Origin: Candidatus Melainabacteria bacterium
GTDB lineage: Bacteria > Cyanobacteriota > Vampirovibrionia > Obscuribacterales > Obscuribacteraceae
DNA: 64,000 nucleotides
Reading direction: 5' to 3'
NCBI GenBank assembly: GCA_003153555.1
Contig: PLZS01000071.1
Coordinates: forward strand, 1-64,000
A model generated the notes under the pieces. The model was not told where the DNA came from, did not search any database, and was given only the letters and a program-made list of their open reading frames with translations. The translations under genes were made by a program, and so were the position numbers. Below are positions 1 to 8,367 of this stretch, piece after piece (position 1 is the stretch's first letter; each line of letters opens with the position of its first letter).

Positions 1-1102
1 ATTTGTTGAACGCGTTTGCCACTGGACGGCAATCAACCAGATCGTTGGGGCTACCAATTTCTTCGTCTTCGTTTAATTCAAGTCGTGTGCGAACTGAGCG
101 CACCATTTGGGCCAGCGCTGGACGAACTGCGCGCATGAGGAGATCACCCACACCACGAAGGTGCCGGTTTTCTAAACTGTCTATGTTGTCGGTAGTGCCA
201 TTGCTCAGTGGCAGGTTGAGAATGTATTCAACCGCAGCCATGAGATCATCTGCGCTCATTTGCAGAGAGTCGCTATCAATCCCTAGTTTCTTATTCACTC
301 GTCGCCTGCCGAGGTTACCCATCGAATAACGGCGTTTGTCGGTTAACTCTTTTAGAGCAGTAACACCACCACTGGTGCCACCACCACCATCCGGCTTCCA
401 ACCTCTTCCCACTACTGCCAGGGCTTCAGTCGGAGTAACTTTTTTCCATTCAATGCGATTTTTTTCAAGCAGTGGTCCGATTCGCTTTTGCAATGTTGCA
501 TCGTCGATACCCATTGCCGCCAAGACTGTTGTGGCAGCAATCCAGCTGCGCTTTGGTAATTTGATTCTGCACTTAGCGCGGCTCGTTTTTCCAGAGCCGG
601 GATCAAGTTCTAATTCGATGCTAACTGGTGCGCCTTGCTCGGCCAACCACAATGCCTTATAGCTGCTTGGACCGCCTTGCGAAAAATAAATGCCTGGTGC
701 ACGCACCAATTGTCCCAGTACCACCCGCTCAGATCCGTTAATTACAAAAGTACCGCGGTCTGTAATCACCGGAACATCCGCGACGTATGCCGTTGATTTG
801 CGGAGCTCGTGTGTTTGCGTATCGCGTAACCAAACTTCCATCATCATGCGGCGGGCATGAGTCATGTTTGTTTTGCGAGCAGCCTCCGATGATGTTGGAT
901 AGCCGGAATCTTGAGCGTAGTCTTCAAAGCGCCAATGTACCTTGCCATCTTGTCCAACGAAGGAGACTTCGAAACGATGACTAAACTCGCTGGCCATGGG
1001 AGAAATTTCAGCGAACAGATTACCCAGGGTTTCTTCGAGGAACTTTCGGTATGACCGCCTCGGAAACTCGGCTAAATCTGGAGCCTGAAAGTAAAAACTC
1101 AT
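1..1102 (-). CDS. Divergent RNA polymerase beta subunit (RpoB-like), 5' part only
   Basis: This frame is open from an ATG at 1102 to the left window edge, giving about 367 residues with no stop. The N-terminus carries the RpoB opening (RRSYRKFLEETL, then ISPM). The protrusion motif VITDRGTFVINGSERVVLGQ is followed by LVRAPGIYF at about residues 122-150. Near residues 268-282 lies a SMGNLGRRRVNKKLG stretch, then TTDNIDSLENRHLRGVGDLL and DLVDCRPVANAF, where typical RpoB has DDIDHLGNRR and a RPVVAAI-like run. The order of blocks is right for beta. However, nearly invariant positions differ and the lobe is shorter than I would expect. The start overlaps the stop of the upstream TPR gene by 4 bp (ATGA), so the gene does not sit in an rplL-rpoB-rpoC context. 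It could be a second, paralogous beta subunit; the catalytic half lies outside the window. The RpoB family call is secure, the paralog call is inference. Confidence 0.85.
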   Translation of the reverse strand, partial: MSFYFQAPDLAEFPRRSYRKFLEETLGNLFAEISPMASEFSHRFEVSFVGQDGKVHWRFEDYAQDSGYPTSSEAARKTNMTHARRMMMEVWLRDTQTHELRKSTAYVADVPVITDRGTFVINGSERVVLGQLVRAPGIYFSQGGPSSYKALWLAEQGAPVSIELELDPGSGKTSRAKCRIKLPKRSWIAATTVLAAMGIDDATLQKRIGPLLEKNRIEWKKVTPTEALAVVGRGWKPDGGGGTSGGVTALKELTDKRRYSMGNLGRRRVNKKLGIDSDSLQMSADDLMAAVEYILNLPLSNGTTDNIDSLENRHLRGVGDLLMRAVRPALAQMVRSVRTRLELNEDEEIGSPNDLVDCRPVANAFNK

Positions 1103-3099
1103 TGAGGCACTCCGGCACCGTCGCTCGATAAGGATCGTTTGTGAATCGACATAGCTCTAGCTAGATCTTCAGCATAAGCTTTCTGCTTCGGATTTAGGGC
1201 ACTGGCGATCCTAAATTCCGAAATTGCTTCACTAATTTCTCCAGAAGACATCAGGTTGACAGCCAGTCTGTGGTGAATATCGGGATTCTGCAAATTATCG
1301 GACAGTAATTGTCGAAGGATTGTTACGGCACCATTGTAGTCTTTTTGCGCTTCGCAGGCTGTAACTTTTGAGAGATTATCGGTTGGTGCCGACGGTGCAG
1401 GCTGAGCTTGAACGATACCTGGGGCTGCGGCTACAGTCGGCGCAGCTTGCTGGGCGGCATCCATTTCATCGTGGGTTCTAAAATTCATCGTTGAAGGAAG
1501 CGATGGTGAGCCACTTCCACCTTCAAACATATTCTTTCTAGGTGCTCCCATGTCAGTTGGTGCCGCTTGTTGAGCAGGAGCGCTAGGTTGAGCTTGTTGT
1601 TGAACCGCTGCAGCTGGGGCGGCTGCAATTGGTTGACCAAAACCACCGCTTGTGATTGTGTTGGCGATCTGTTTGGCCATTGATCCGGATTGTTGTGCAG
1701 TCATGCCGCTTTGCGATTGCATTGCTTTCATTCGGGCCGCCGCTTCTTTGTTATTTTCAGGGTCGATCAAAATGCAAGTTAGGTAAGCCTGATGCGCATT
1801 TTGATAGTCACCATTGGCTTCTAGGCACTCTCCTAGCAGAAATTGATACTCGGCATTTCTTGGCTCGAGCATCACAGCTTGATTGATTTCAGCTAAAGCT
1901 TCTCTGCGCAGACCCTGGTTGTACAGAGTCGTGGAAGCCAATTTGTGCTTATCAGCTTTTGCGTGCTGGTAGGCTCGACCGAGGCTGGCGCGTCCTGCTT
2001 CCAAGCCAAGATTCTTTGGATCAAGAGCTTCTAGCTTCCTGTACGAACTTTCTGCGCCGACAAAATCTTGTGTAAGTTGAAGCGCACCGGCCAATCCCAA
2101 GTGGTTTTCCGCGAGCAGTGGATTGGCGGCTACTTGTTTGCGCCAGATCTCAACAAGCTGTTGTCCAGCTGCGACGTCCTTTGGATCCAGAATTACTGCT
2201 TTACGCAAAGATGCGGCAGCCGATGTGTTGTCACTTTGAGCCAAAGCCAGAAATCCGAGTTGACGGTGAGCGGCTCCACATTGTGGATCTTTAACGATCG
2301 CCTGCCGGTACCAGTTGGTGGCAGTTGTGATTTGACCATAACGATAAGCCATGTCGCCCATCTTGACGTAGGTGCGGGCCGAAGGCTCTAGTTGCATCGC
2401 TGCTTGATATTCAATTGCAGCTCCTTCGAAATCGTTTGCTCCAGCCAGTTGATCGCCTACTGACAGTCTGACTTCCGCATTGCTGGCGTCAAGACCGCTT
2501 TTCTTCATACATTCAACTAACATTTTGCCGGCTAGACCATTATCCGGTGCAGCACTCAATGCTTTACGAAAGAGACTGGCAGCACCCGAATAGTCCTTAC
2601 CAGCCATTCGCTGCTGACCAAATGCTGTGCGGGCAGCAGAAAGGTTGACTCTAAATTGCTTGTTACGAGGATCATATTGCACGGCTTTTTCGTGAGCGGC
2701 AATCGCTTCCATCCAACGCCCTTGCTTGCCCAGAGCGACAGCGCTGTTGTTGGCGTCGACGGCCACTTGCGCTTGTTTGTGATAGGCATCAACTTGTTGC
2801 TGCTGCGCTCTGGCAGAGGCGTCATAAGCTTGTTTCTTGGCTTCGTCTGCTCGTTTTTGAGCTTCGAGCTCGTCAACCTTCTTCTGTTTTTCGACTTCTC
2901 TGTAATCCGGACGGCGGTTGAAACGCGTTGCGCTAGGCGGGATTACGACCTCTTCGCCATTGTTGAAGTCTTTCGAGTCGCGCTCATGGGGCAGAGGCGC
3001 GGCGTTCAGCTTAGTGGCAGGGGCCTGAATGGTGGCGAAGCTCAGATGTAAACTGATTGCCAGAGACAGGGAATATATGAATTTGTGCGGGTTGCTCAT
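1099..3099 (-). CDS. Exported TPR-repeat protein
   Basis: The ATG at 3099 is preferred over one 54 bases upstream because it begins directly with a signal peptide (MSNPHKF then a hydrophobic stretch ending near AAP). The mature part, about 640 residues, is built of tetratricopeptide helices. Examples are a WMEAIAAHEKAVQYDP unit, a GAAIEYQAAMQLEPSARTYVK unit shortened here to its ends (GAAIEYQ...EPSARTY), and a further block at the C-terminus (AISEFRIASALNPKQ). An Ala/Gln/Pro-rich linker separates the main TPR array from the last repeats. TPR arrays are protein-interaction scaffolds, here probably outside the cytoplasmic membrane. Its stop overlaps the RpoB-like start by 4 bp, so the two are probably translationally coupled, which is an odd pairing for an exported protein. 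The partner is unknown. Confidence 0.8.
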   Translation of the reverse strand: MSNPHKFIYSLSLAISLHLSFATIQAPATKLNAAPLPHERDSKDFNNGEEVVIPPSATRFNRRPDYREVEKQKKVDELEAQKRADEAKKQAYDASARAQQQQVDAYHKQAQVAVDANNSAVALGKQGRWMEAIAAHEKAVQYDPRNKQFRVNLSAARTAFGQQRMAGKDYSGAASLFRKALSAAPDNGLAGKMLVECMKKSGLDASNAEVRLSVGDQLAGANDFEGAAIEYQAAMQLEPSARTYVKMGDMAYRYGQITTATNWYRQAIVKDPQCGAAHRQLGFLALAQSDNTSAAASLRKAVILDPKDVAAGQQLVEIWRKQVAANPLLAENHLGLAGALQLTQDFVGAESSYRKLEALDPKNLGLEAGRASLGRAYQHAKADKHKLASTTLYNQGLRREALAEINQAVMLEPRNAEYQFLLGECLEANGDYQNAHQAYLTCILIDPENNKEAAARMKAMQSQSGMTAQQSGSMAKQIANTITSGGFGQPIAAAPAAAVQQQAQPSAPAQQAAPTDMGAPRKNMFEGGSGSPSLPSTMNFRTHDEMDAAQQAAPTVAAAPGIVQAQPAPSAPTDNLSKVTACEAQKDYNGAVTILRQLLSDNLQNPDIHHRLAVNLMSSGEISEAISEFRIASALNPKQKAYAEDLARAMSIHKRSLSSDGAGVPQ

Positions 3100-3404
3100 G
3101 TTTTTTAAAATCTGGGTAGGGTGCAAGACAATATGGGTTATGAATGTGAGCACAGCTTAACGATTTCGGGGCTGTCAAGTCTATTGGGGGATATCCCACA
3201 GGCTTCGTATATTTCCCACAATTGATATACGCTCGGCGACTGAAACTAGGGAGCAGGAAAGGCATTGACTTGACGAAGGCTGCCACATACCTTACCTTTC
3301 CATATAAGGGGGATTTTTGGAAGTGTCTGGTTCCCCAAAGCGTTGTTACAATTAAACCCGTGGCACATCCACAAGATTTTAAAAACTAGGTTCTGGAGAT
3401 TTCC

Positions 3405-4391
3405 TTGGATTCTTATTCACAACCGCCCCGGCACTCAGTGTTCCGACCACGTACTGTGTTATGTGAGCGTCATGAACTGATCCGGTTCGGACTTAAAAGG
3501 GTAGTTTCAGAGGTTGTGGAGATAGTCGGGGAAGCCGCAGATGGCATGGCTGCGATCGAGATGATTAGGCGCCTGCGACCCGATTTTGTAATTACCGATG
3601 TCGATTTGGATGTTTTGAACGGTGTGGAAGTCTGCCGTCGTGTTACAACCGAGATGCCGAACGCAAATGTGCTAATTCTCACTGATTCATATCACGCGAC
3701 CAAGTATCACAACCAGTTGATGCGGGCAGGTGCCAGGGGCTTTTGCCTGAAGAGCTCTGGACCAAGAACTTTATTTGAAGCAATTGAGCAGGTGACGAGA
3801 GCACTGCCGTTTTGTGACCCGAAGATCACACAGCTAGTCAAGCAAAGTCCGGCGACTTCAATGCCGAACTCGAATTTGACTGACAGAGAAATTGAAGTTT
3901 TGATTCGTCTGGACTTACGCAACAAAGAAATTTCCGAAGAATTGGATATGAAGTTGCGCACGGTGGAGAAACATATCGAATGTATTCTTGCCAAGCTAAA
4001 AGTACCGACTAGAACTGCTGCTGCTTTGAAAGCTGTGCAACTAGGATATGTTCTACTACCCAAGATGCCAGGACGCGATCCTGTTACAGGGGTGACCCAC
4101 GAACAAACAGTGGCCGAGTTGCAAGCGGAGCTTGCCATTGCAAACGAACACTTGAAGGCTTTGCTCAAACAAAATGAGCTACTTAAGGAAGCTCTAAACG
4201 AAAAGATGCGTCCATCTGGGGGGGCAGGCGGCACGCCCAACCCAAATGCGCCGCACACACCTCCGCCACAGCGTCCACAGACGATGACGCGTCAGCCAGA
4301 GAAGGAAGAAGAAGATCAGGTGGCGACGCCTCCTAGACCGAATCCACCGCGTTCGCTGCCTCCGCCTGATCCGTTTGGTCCCGTCATTTGA
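3405..4391 (+). CDS. NarL/LuxR-type response regulator with proline-rich tail
   Basis: Translation starts at a TTG, supported by GGAG at 3395-3398. Residues 15-135 form a receiver domain with the phosphoacceptor D65 (VITDVDL), a Thr in LILTDS and the conserved Lys in GFCLKSS. The usual pair of acidic pocket residues is reduced to CER (E21 kept, R22 in the second place), so phosphorylation may be altered. Residues about 150-215 are a LuxR-type helix-turn-helix (LTDREIEVL ... RTVEKHIECILAKL). A predicted coiled coil follows (EQTVAELQAELAIANEHLKA region), then a Gly/Pro-rich tail of about 60 residues. No histidine kinase gene is adjacent. It is probably a transcription factor with unknown targets; the coiled coil suggests oligomerisation. 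Confidence 0.85.
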   Translation: MDSYSQPPRHSVFRPRTVLCERHELIRFGLKRVVSEVVEIVGEAADGMAAIEMIRRLRPDFVITDVDLDVLNGVEVCRRVTTEMPNANVLILTDSYHATKYHNQLMRAGARGFCLKSSGPRTLFEAIEQVTRALPFCDPKITQLVKQSPATSMPNSNLTDREIEVLIRLDLRNKEISEELDMKLRTVEKHIECILAKLKVPTRTAAALKAVQLGYVLLPKMPGRDPVTGVTHEQTVAELQAELAIANEHLKALLKQNELLKEALNEKMRPSGGAGGTPNPNAPHTPPPQRPQTMTRQPEKEEEDQVATPPRPNPPRSLPPPDPFGPVI

Positions 4392-4585
4392 AAACTGCAT
4401 GCGTTGGCGCCGCTGATTTGGCGCGCTTGGGTTCCTAAGACGTATAGACGGCATTCAGAGAGCGGCAACTCAACTATTTGCTCCGCACCACATGCGGTGC
4501 CACTCGATTTTAAAATAGCGACGGCAGCCGCTTGTTCGCTTGCTGGGTTGTGAATCGTGACCACCGTTTGCTGTGGATCGTTCAT
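4316..4585 (-). CDS. Possible small hypothetical protein (89 aa)
   Basis: An 89-residue frame convergent with, and overlapping by 76 bp, the 3' end of the response regulator gene. The part outside the overlap has unbiased amino-acid composition (MNDPQQTVVTIHNP, then AAAVAILKSS) and looks protein-like. The C-terminal Gly-rich part is simply antisense to the proline-rich tail. No Shine-Dalgarno sequence is evident and no family is recognised. A short inverted repeat, GCACC/GGTGC, lies inside the frame at 4485-4500. It may be a chance frame. Confidence 0.25.
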   Translation of the reverse strand: MNDPQQTVVTIHNPASEQAAAVAILKSSGTACGAEQIVELPLSECRLYVLGTQARQISGANACSFQMTGPNGSGGGSERGGFGLGGVAT

Positions 4586-4831
4586 TTTTGTGGTCGAGTG
4601 GGCCAGATCTTGATAGATACAAAGGCCGCATTACAACCGATGTCGACACTAGCCAACTGATTTAAGTAGCATGAAGCTTCGAAACGTATTAGTGAAGCGC
4701 ATTTACGAAACATGTTTAACAAATAAGCGACGGTCCCGATCAGTGCAAGAAAAAAGGCCATACAATCAACGTCGAGCTATTTCTAGGTATCCGTTGGAAT
4801 CCATAAGACCGTGTTTCTAGAGGTGAAGTGA

Positions 4832-5392
4832 ATGTCCAACACATACGGTGCGCCTAATGGCATTGAGCGTCGTGCCTATCGCACTACAAATGCCACACTG
4901 AACAGCATTCCGGCAGCAACGTCGCCGCCGCCAACTACTGGAAAACAAGGCGATCCGCTGAAACAGACGTGTACTCGTGAATATCTAGCCCAACTATTGG
5001 AAGGCCAGGTTGAACTAGCAATTGAGAACGGCTATCCGTTAAGCCTGGTATTGGCCGAGTTTCAGACTGAGGAAAATTCGTCGCAAGAATCTGAAGCAGT
5101 ACTCTATGCGGTGGCACAACAGTTCAATTTGAATTTACGTCCAACCGACATCATTGTTCGTTTTAGAAACAAAACGCTGGCTATGATTTTGCACGAGTGC
5201 AATGAAATTGGTGCACGACAAGCGACCACACGCTTGAGTTCTTTCCTGGCAAGCGGTGCCCGAGTCGGTAACGAAAAAGTTGTCGTCAAGCCGCAATATG
5301 GTTATTCTTCGCAGATCACGCGGGGAGCAGACCGAGCCTCGAAATTGTTGGCAACTGCCGAACAATCTCTCAAGACCTCGCAGCAGAACTAG
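4832..5392 (+). CDS. Degenerate GGDEF-domain protein
   Basis: The start is supported by AGAGGTG at 4819-4825. After a low-complexity N-terminus of about 40 residues, residues 41-145 follow the GGDEF fold order: TREYLAQLL, PLSLVLAEF, a helix VLYAVAQQF, then RPTDIIVRF. The catalytic GGDEF position reads RNKTL (112-116), so diguanylate cyclase activity is not expected. The RxxD motif that forms the product-inhibition I-site in active cyclases is kept (R103-D106). The protein could therefore bind c-di-GMP as an effector, or be a structural relic. It follows the response regulator by 440 bp on the same strand. Confidence 0.65.
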   Translation: MSNTYGAPNGIERRAYRTTNATLNSIPAATSPPPTTGKQGDPLKQTCTREYLAQLLEGQVELAIENGYPLSLVLAEFQTEENSSQESEAVLYAVAQQFNLNLRPTDIIVRFRNKTLAMILHECNEIGARQATTRLSSFLASGARVGNEKVVVKPQYGYSSQITRGADRASKLLATAEQSLKTSQQN

Positions 5393-5440
5393 GATTACAG
5401 CGCAACAGTATTTCCGAGCGCCAACATTTTCGCAGTGAGT

Positions 5441-6283
5441 TCAAAAGTCGAAAACTCGCGATGCTTGCGTGGTAGCTGGCGGCACTTCGCTTGTAATCAA
5501 ATCGAGTTCAAACAAGGCGTCGAGCACGTCTCGAAAAAACGCGTTCGAGGTTGTCATCTCTTCGGAACTGTTAATCCTAACAATGTCGAAGAAACTGATT
5601 ACGTTTCCCCAACTCTGATCAGGATTTTTCAGATTGCTTGAAACAGCAAAGCCGGTCATTCTTGAAGCCAGTATCTTTTCCCTGACGCGGTAACTGGCAA
5701 ACAATTTCTCGACAATTTGCGGGTGTGTCGTCTTGATCACGAATCGGCTATCTACGTCGTAGTGACCGCATTTGGTTTCCACTCCAGAGTCAGTTTTGGG
5801 TTTCCTGTCAGCTACTTCTTTTAGTTCAGGCCAAAGTCTGATTACGTTTTCGAGTGGCTTCGAGAGAAACTCTACCGATGTGCCTCTAGTCATGATGCTC
5901 AGTTGAAACTCTTGTTTAGGAACAAATCGCGTTCCTTGAGAAATCAACATCACTTTGCCAGGAAAAATTAGGGGAAATTCAGCCGGTCCCAAGACTCGAG
6001 AAACCAGCTTCCAGTGCTTGTATCGCACATTGATGACCGGAAACTTGAGCTTATCGATCAATCGCCGGCGCAGTTCGTGATCGAGCAAGGCATTGCCCGA
6101 GTTGAGTTTCGGAATGTCAGCCTCATCCTTGTACATACGCCCTTCGGAAAGTGTGCCGCCTTGCTTAGCGGTAAACCCTTTCACTGTTCGCATCATTTCT
6201 TTGTGGTATTTCTCTAGCCAGTCGTCACCTTTGTTTTTCCAAAGGTCGAAGAAACGTGAGGCCAGCTTTTCCCAAGGCTCCAT
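5441..6283 (-). CDS. Hypothetical protein (280 aa)
   Basis: A soluble-looking protein without signal peptide or transmembrane segment. A GGGAG sequence a few bases upstream of the ATG at 6283 supports the start. The N-terminal half is helical and Lys-rich (WEKLASRFFDLWKNKGDDWL). The middle contains a strand-rich block (LIFPGKVMLISQGTRF) and a motif CGHYDVDSRFVIKT near residue 195. I do not recognise the family. It is the downstream of two minus-strand genes, after the uracil-DNA glycosylase with a gap of about 75 bp, but nothing in it points to DNA repair. Confidence 0.7.
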   Translation of the reverse strand: MEPWEKLASRFFDLWKNKGDDWLEKYHKEMMRTVKGFTAKQGGTLSEGRMYKDEADIPKLNSGNALLDHELRRRLIDKLKFPVINVRYKHWKLVSRVLGPAEFPLIFPGKVMLISQGTRFVPKQEFQLSIMTRGTSVEFLSKPLENVIRLWPELKEVADRKPKTDSGVETKCGHYDVDSRFVIKTTHPQIVEKLFASYRVREKILASRMTGFAVSSNLKNPDQSWGNVISFFDIVRINSSEEMTTSNAFFRDVLDALFELDLITSEVPPATTQASRVFDF

Positions 6284-6358
6284 CCAATTACTCCCAATCC
6301 AACATCATTGATCGTATTCGATTTATAAGTGTTTGGAACATAATGTATCGCTTGTGCA

Positions 6359-6988
6359 TCAGGTACGAGTTGATTCCACCATTTGCTTCCAGGCAGGATG
6401 GCTTCCCAAAAGTATTAATGCCTCAGCCAGCAAAGTAATTCCTGGTTCGCGCTTGAACCATGTTGACGCACCTGAAGGATGAGGCAGTGGTATCACTTCG
6501 CAATTTTGCCCGAACGCTAACACTTCAAATTTTTTACCGATTAGTTCAGTTAGTGGGCTGGCGGGGAGGAACTGCTCTATGGCCAGTCGACCAACAGGAA
6601 TAAGGAGCTCTGGTTGCATCAGTCGAAATTCTCTGTTCATCCAACTTGAACAGGTATTTATTTCGAGCGGAGACGGCACTCGGTCGCCGCCTTGCTTTGT
6701 CTTGCCCGGAAAGCAGCGGCAGACGGCACCGATAAAAGCGAGGGAGCGAAATTGCTCTTCATTAATGCCGATCGTCTCGAACCATTTGAACATGGTCTTG
6801 CCAGCTGTCCAGGCAAATGGTCGACCGAATGAGCCTTCACGTGGCCCTGGCGCTTGACCGCACAAGTAGACCTTGCTCAAGACAGGTGTGGGCGTGATCA
6901 CTGGACCAATCATGCTGGGGCAGGCAGTACAATTTTTCAGTTGTGAAAGATGCTCTTCCAGGGTGGTTTGCAGCAGAATCTCAGTCAT
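6359..6988 (-). CDS. Uracil-DNA glycosylase, family 4-like iron-sulfur type
   Basis: The enzyme removes uracil from DNA as the first step of base excision repair. The ATG at 6988 gives 209 residues and places the first Cys pair near residue 20, as usual in this family; an in-frame start 81 bases upstream is possible. Motif 1 is GQAPGPREGSFGRPF (44-58), where most family-4 enzymes have GEAPG, and motif 2 is HPSGAS (170-175). Cysteines C20, C23, C90 or C92, and C113 could bind a [4Fe-4S] cluster. The Gln in motif 1 is a mild oddity that might affect substrate range. Confidence 0.85.
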   Translation of the reverse strand: MTEILLQTTLEEHLSQLKNCTACPSMIGPVITPTPVLSKVYLCGQAPGPREGSFGRPFAWTAGKTMFKWFETIGINEEQFRSLAFIGAVCRCFPGKTKQGGDRVPSPLEINTCSSWMNREFRLMQPELLIPVGRLAIEQFLPASPLTELIGKKFEVLAFGQNCEVIPLPHPSGASTWFKREPGITLLAEALILLGSHPAWKQMVESTRT

Positions 6989-7189
6989 GGAGCCTTTAGT
7001 AAGGGACTTTAGGATAAGTAAGTGATCACGCGCAAGAACGACTGTGCGAGCCAAAGGCAATGTAGGCACTGAGCCCTATACAAATTATCACATGAAGATG
7101 TTAAGAGAAGCATCTTCCAGAAGGTCAGTCAATTTGATATCCTTTGCAGCCTGTTGTCCGCCCGCAGTCTTGCAATGGATCTGAGTTTG

Positions 7190-8104
7190 ATGGAAGTGCC
7201 TAAACTGGTTACAAAATTACATGTGCTCGTGCTTTTAGCATATGCAACACCCGCTTTCGCTACGCCAGCTGAGCCTGAAGCTGCGCCGCCACCATTTCCG
7301 ATCGGCAGTAAATTTAGCCGTACAGTTCAGAAGGTCACTGGCATTACCTTTTTGAGCGATGTTATCGCTGGCCAGGCTGCTAAAAAAGTGCTGCGCAAAA
7401 AACTAGGTGGCAAAGTCAAAGTGAAAGTGAAAACATTCGGGCTGACTGATTTGGTGGCGGGGAAGATCAAATCGGTGTCTGTGTCATCGGATGGTGGTGC
7501 TTATAAGAACGTGCCCCTTGGCGAAGTTAAAATGGACAGTGCCACTCCTATTTGGTACCAGTACAAGCGTAAAGATGGACAGAAGCCGGGTCTGAAGACG
7601 GCAATTCTTTTGAACGTCAAAGGTGATCTAAGTACCAACGATATCATCACTGCCTTAGGGTCAGAAAGAATCGCAAAGTCTATGCGGGGCTTAAAGTTGG
7701 ATCTTCCTGGACTTGGAGAGCAGCAACTACAGGTGGTGCGCCCAAAAGTTGAGATCGGTGATAACACTCTTAAGATTGACGCACTCCTTGTTACGCAAGG
7801 CGCAGCTGAGAACACTGGTGTGCCGATAGTGATTTCAGGCAGACCTGTACTCGAAGGCGACAAAATATTTTTGCGGAAGATGAAAGTCAATTCTCCAGAT
7901 ATTGCCGAGCCTGAAAAGTTTGCAGCCTTCGCTGAAGAATTGCTAAATCCAATTGTGGACTTCAGTCGTATGGATAGAAAAGATCATGCATTCAGGCTCA
8001 AGGAGTTGGCGATAAAAAAGGATGTCGTTCAAGGAGGAGGTCAACTACTGATTGCGCCTCGCTCCGATGTAGCTGTTGCGCAGTCGACTGACGCTTCTAA
8101 GTAG
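7190..8104 (+). CDS. Exported LmeA/DUF2993-family protein
   Basis: The start is uncertain: TTG at 7154, ATG at 7175 and ATG at 7190 are in frame. The last is preferred because it gives a clean signal peptide (MEVPKLVTKLHVLVLLAYAT, cleavage near AFA). The body shows the DUF2993 pattern: a basic strand VKVKTFG, then LTDLVAGKIKSVSVSS, a strand with GEVKMDSATP, and a second half ending in a helix with FAEELLNPIVDFSRM. LmeA-type proteins bind phospholipid in the cell envelope; that role is inferred from family only. Residues after about 300 are a short unrelated tail. The next gene, also exported, lies 260 bp downstream. Confidence 0.7.
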   Translation: MEVPKLVTKLHVLVLLAYATPAFATPAEPEAAPPPFPIGSKFSRTVQKVTGITFLSDVIAGQAAKKVLRKKLGGKVKVKVKTFGLTDLVAGKIKSVSVSSDGGAYKNVPLGEVKMDSATPIWYQYKRKDGQKPGLKTAILLNVKGDLSTNDIITALGSERIAKSMRGLKLDLPGLGEQQLQVVRPKVEIGDNTLKIDALLVTQGAAENTGVPIVISGRPVLEGDKIFLRKMKVNSPDIAEPEKFAAFAEELLNPIVDFSRMDRKDHAFRLKELAIKKDVVQGGGQLLIAPRSDVAVAQSTDASK

Positions 8105-8367
8105 GCTATTCTCAAGCGTACAGGTCAAGACGTCGAGTTCAATTTGTCCAAGCGCTTCGCCACCAGTGGTAGTGGCACATCTTTGGAAACCCGTATTGAA
8201 CAGTTGAGTCGTACTGTATCAACGGTTGCATGATTGCGTCTAACTAGGGTTATTACTGAAACCTTTGTAGTCGATTGGATAGTTCTGGCGCGCAGTCCAT
8301 GGACTAGTTTGTACATAGGCTTGACTGCCTGTTTGGCGCCCAAGCATCCCTTGCGCAGGTGACGAAT

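Noticed and set aside
8125-8343. 72-residue minus-strand frame between DUF2993 and ARPP-1 genes
   Set aside because: No Shine-Dalgarno sequence and no recognisable features; the neighbours are on the other strand.
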